Assembly (NCBI GenBank): GCA_964420325.1
Contig: CAYQSU010000070.1
Location: forward strand, 1 to 17,200
Length of the DNA stretch: 17,200 nt
Reading direction: 5' to 3'
Origin: CAYQSU01 sp964420325
GTDB taxonomy: Bacteria; Pseudomonadota; Alphaproteobacteria; Rhodospirillales; Defluviicoccaceae
The notes below the pieces were generated by a model. That model saw only the letters and a program-made list of their open reading frames with translations. It was not told the DNA's origin and did not search any database. The position numbers and the translations under genes were made by a program. Of this stretch, positions 15,685-17,200 are shown piece by piece. Every line of letters starts with the position of its first letter. Positions within the stretch are counted from its first letter, which is position 1.

Positions 15685-16449
15685 TCAGATGCCGCTGTCG
15701 AAGGGCTGCCAGCGGCCGGCCGGGAGGTGGATGCCGCACTCGGTCTTGTCGCGGTCGCGCCAGCGCCCGGCGCGCGCATCCTCGCCGGGTCGCACCCGGT
15801 CGGTGCACGGCATGCAGCCGATGGAGAGGAACCCGTCGGCCTCGAGCGGGTGCCGGGGCAGGTCGTGCCGGCGGAAGTAGGCGTCGACGTCGGCCCTCGT
15901 CCAGTCGGCCAGCGGATTGATCCGGAGCCGGCCGTCGTCGTGGGCCTCGATGCGGGCGAGCTGCGCCCGCTCGCCGCCCTGGAAGCGCTTGCGGCCGGTG
16001 ATCGCGGCGGCGAAGCCGTCGAGCGCCCGCTGCAGCGGCTCCACCTTGCGGATGTAGCAGCACATGTCGGGGTTGCCGTACCACAGCACGCCGTCGGCAT
16101 CGAGGTCGTCGAGGCGCCTCCGATCGGGCCGGACGCTGCGCACGTCGGTGAGGCCGAGCGCTTCGATCAGCGCGTCGCGGTAGCGGAGCGTCTCGCCGAA
16201 CAGCTTACCGGTGTCGAGGAAGATCACCGGCAGCGCGCGATCGATGCCGGCGGCCATGTGCAGCAGCACCGCCGCCTCGGCGCCGAACGAGGAGATCAGC
16301 GCGATCCGCCCGGGGAAGACCTCGCGGACCATCGCCTGGATGAGGGCGGGCGCGTCGGCGCCCCGGAAGCGCTCGGCGAGCGCCTGGGCGTCGCGGGCTG
16401 CCGGCGCCTCCGGCACGGACCGGCGGAGCGCGGTCGCCTGCCCCGTCAT
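15685..16449 (-). CDS. cysH: [4Fe-4S] adenylyl-/phosphoadenylyl-sulfate reductase
   Basis: Reduces activated sulfate (APS, possibly PAPS) to sulfite with thioredoxin in assimilatory sulfate reduction, in the cytosol. The 254-residue protein has Cys130-Cys131 (DMCCYIRKVEPL) and Cys212/Cys215 (GCMPCTDRVR). These four cluster ligands mark APS-type bacterial CysH and are absent in the cluster-free enterobacterial PAPS reductase. The catalytic cysteine is Cys238 in TECGIHL. The nucleotide-binding SSFGAEAAVLLHM and LDTGKLFGETLRYRD are intact. The ATG at 16449 overlaps the DUF934 stop as ATGA, so it is preferred over the longer open frame reaching back into that gene. It is the last gene of the cysI–DUF934–cysH operon. 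No convincing terminator lies before copy B. Confidence 0.95.
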   Translation of the reverse strand: MTGQATALRRSVPEAPAARDAQALAERFRGADAPALIQAMVREVFPGRIALISSFGAEAAVLLHMAAGIDRALPVIFLDTGKLFGETLRYRDALIEALGLTDVRSVRPDRRRLDDLDADGVLWYGNPDMCCYIRKVEPLQRALDGFAAAITGRKRFQGGERAQLARIEAHDDGRLRINPLADWTRADVDAYFRRHDLPRHPLEADGFLSIGCMPCTDRVRPGEDARAGRWRDRDKTECGIHLPAGRWQPFDSGI

Positions 16450-16949
16450 TCCGCGGCCCGCCCGAGGTGGCGCAGCGCCGGCGCCGGCTTGCGGCGGTCG
16501 GCGGCCGCCTGGTAGACCACGTCGATCTCCGAGATCGCTGTCTCCCAAGCCGCGGCATCTCCTGGTTTTTCAACCTCGAAGGCATCGAAGCCGCAGCGAT
16601 GCATGAACAGGAACTGGTCGCGCAGCACGTTGCCGACGGCGCGCAGCTCGCCCGTGAAGCCGTAGCGCTCACGCAACAGCCGGGCCGTCGAATAGGCGCG
16701 GCCGTCGCGGAAGGTGGGGAACTCGAGGGCGATCAGGTGGAAGTGCACCGCGTCTTCGCCGATCTCGGGTGCCAGCTCGGCGCTGCGAAGCCGGAGGCCG
16801 AGGCCGCCGTCCCGCGCGAGCAGCGCCTCGCGCTCGGCCCGCCAGCGCGCGAGCGAGACGACGACCGGGCCCGAGGCCGGCAGCGGGGCGTCGTCGGCGA
16901 CCCAGACCCAGGGGTCGTCGACGAGCCGTCCCTCCTTAATGAGCGGCAT
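16446..16949 (-). CDS. DUF934 protein of the sulfite-reduction operon
   Basis: A 167-residue protein of the DUF934 (PF06073, COG3749) family, which almost always sits beside cysI or cysH and is annotated as an oxidoreductase subunit or CysI accessory without biochemical proof. Signature segments are MPLIKEGRLVDDPWVWVADD at the N-terminus, IALEFPTFRDGRAYSTARLLRERYGFTGELRAVGNVLRDQ in the middle (about 90–130) and HRCGFDAFEV near the end. The start at 16949 lies inside the end of the sulfite reductase gene (14-nt overlap), and the stop overlaps the cysH ATG. Translation of all three should therefore be coupled. Upstream in-frame starts would lie within cysI and lack the conserved beginning. Confidence 0.9.
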   Translation of the reverse strand: MPLIKEGRLVDDPWVWVADDAPLPASGPVVVSLARWRAEREALLARDGGLGLRLRSAELAPEIGEDAVHFHLIALEFPTFRDGRAYSTARLLRERYGFTGELRAVGNVLRDQFLFMHRCGFDAFEVEKPGDAAAWETAISEIDVVYQAAADRRKPAPALRHLGRAAE

Positions 16950-17200
16950 AGAGCTTCTCCTTGAACGGCTGCAGGCCGATGCGGCGATAGGTGTCGAGGA
17001 AGCGCTCGCCGTCCCGGCGGTGCTCGACGAAGGTGTTGACCAGGGTGTCGACGGCATCGACCACCTCGTCGTACGCGAAGGCGGGGCCCACGAGGGTGCC
17101 GAGGGCGGCGGTCTCGGTGGCGTCGCCGCCGAGGGTGATCTGGTAGAACTCCTCCCCCTTCTTGTCGACGCCGAGGATGCCGATGTGGCCGACGTGGTGA
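16936..17200 (-). CDS. cysI: sulfite (nitrite/sulfite) reductase hemoprotein, C-terminal part only
   Basis: Only the last 87 residues are in the window; the rest lies beyond the right edge. The fragment begins HHVGHIGILGVDKKGEEFYQ, the segment that follows the cysteine ligands of the 4Fe-4S/siroheme centre in nitrite/sulfite reductases. It continues ITLGGDATETAALG and ends RIGLQPFKEKLYAAH. The enzyme reduces sulfite to sulfide with six electrons. From this fragment alone, assimilatory nitrite reductase cannot be excluded, but the downstream DUF934 and cysH genes favour sulfite. Its TAA overlaps the DUF934 start by 14 nt. Confidence 0.88.
   Translation of the reverse strand, partial: HHVGHIGILGVDKKGEEFYQITLGGDATETAALGTLVGPAFAYDEVVDAVDTLVNTFVEHRRDGERFLDTYRRIGLQPFKEKLYAAH

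Overview
The window is GC-rich chromosomal DNA (codons mostly end in G or C) from what looks like an alphaproteobacterium, probably a Rhodospirillales-like lineage. That placement is an inference from gene content and order: yggT–DUF167–folD, a HEXXH zincin coupled to a Lon-family protease, and cysI–DUF934–cysH. No rRNA or species-level marker is present. Most of the window is ordinary core genome, densely packed. No gene-free stretch exceeds 300 bases; the longest is 254 bases, after the tRNA-Ser gene.

Layout, left to right. (1) 1–3903, acetoacetyl-CoA / PHB metabolism: an acetoacetyl-CoA synthetase running off the left edge (minus), a divergent EamA/DMT permease, and a PhaB-type acetoacetyl-CoA reductase with its own promoter and terminator hairpin. 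(2) 3974–7742, a proteolysis/stress operon: a small zincin, a Lon-family ATP-dependent protease (ATGA overlap) and a double-Usp protein. (3) 7769–7844, tRNA-Ala(CGC) on minus, with a recognisable promoter. (4) 8004–11445, yggT, DUF167, folD and lepA, tightly spaced; a perfect 18-bp palindrome and a possible 31-codon coupled ORF lie between folD and lepA. (5) 11472–12170, a cytidylate-kinase-like protein convergent with lepA; both stop codons sit in the arms of one palindrome. (6) 12309–12398, tRNA-Ser(GGA).

(7) 12550–15625 is the most accessory-looking part. Two direct repeats of 79 bp (71/79 identical by hand alignment) bracket a LysR regulator and a divergent three-gene operon: an AhpD/CMD-family peroxidase-like protein, a DUF1348 NTF2-fold protein and a PNPOx-fold flavoprotein. 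The shared LysR/CMD intergenic region carries three dyads, one covering the lysR ribosome binding site. I read this as a self-contained redox or electrophile-response module, possibly inserted between tRNA-Ser and the sulfur genes.

(8) 15685–17200, assimilatory sulfate reduction on minus: sulfite reductase (C-terminal 87 residues only), DUF934 and the [4Fe-4S] APS/PAPS reductase CysH, joined by overlapping start and stop codons.

The best candidates for something undescribed are the repeat family with its conserved hairpins and the LysR-controlled module between the two copies. I saw no CRISPR array, transposase, integrase or phage gene.
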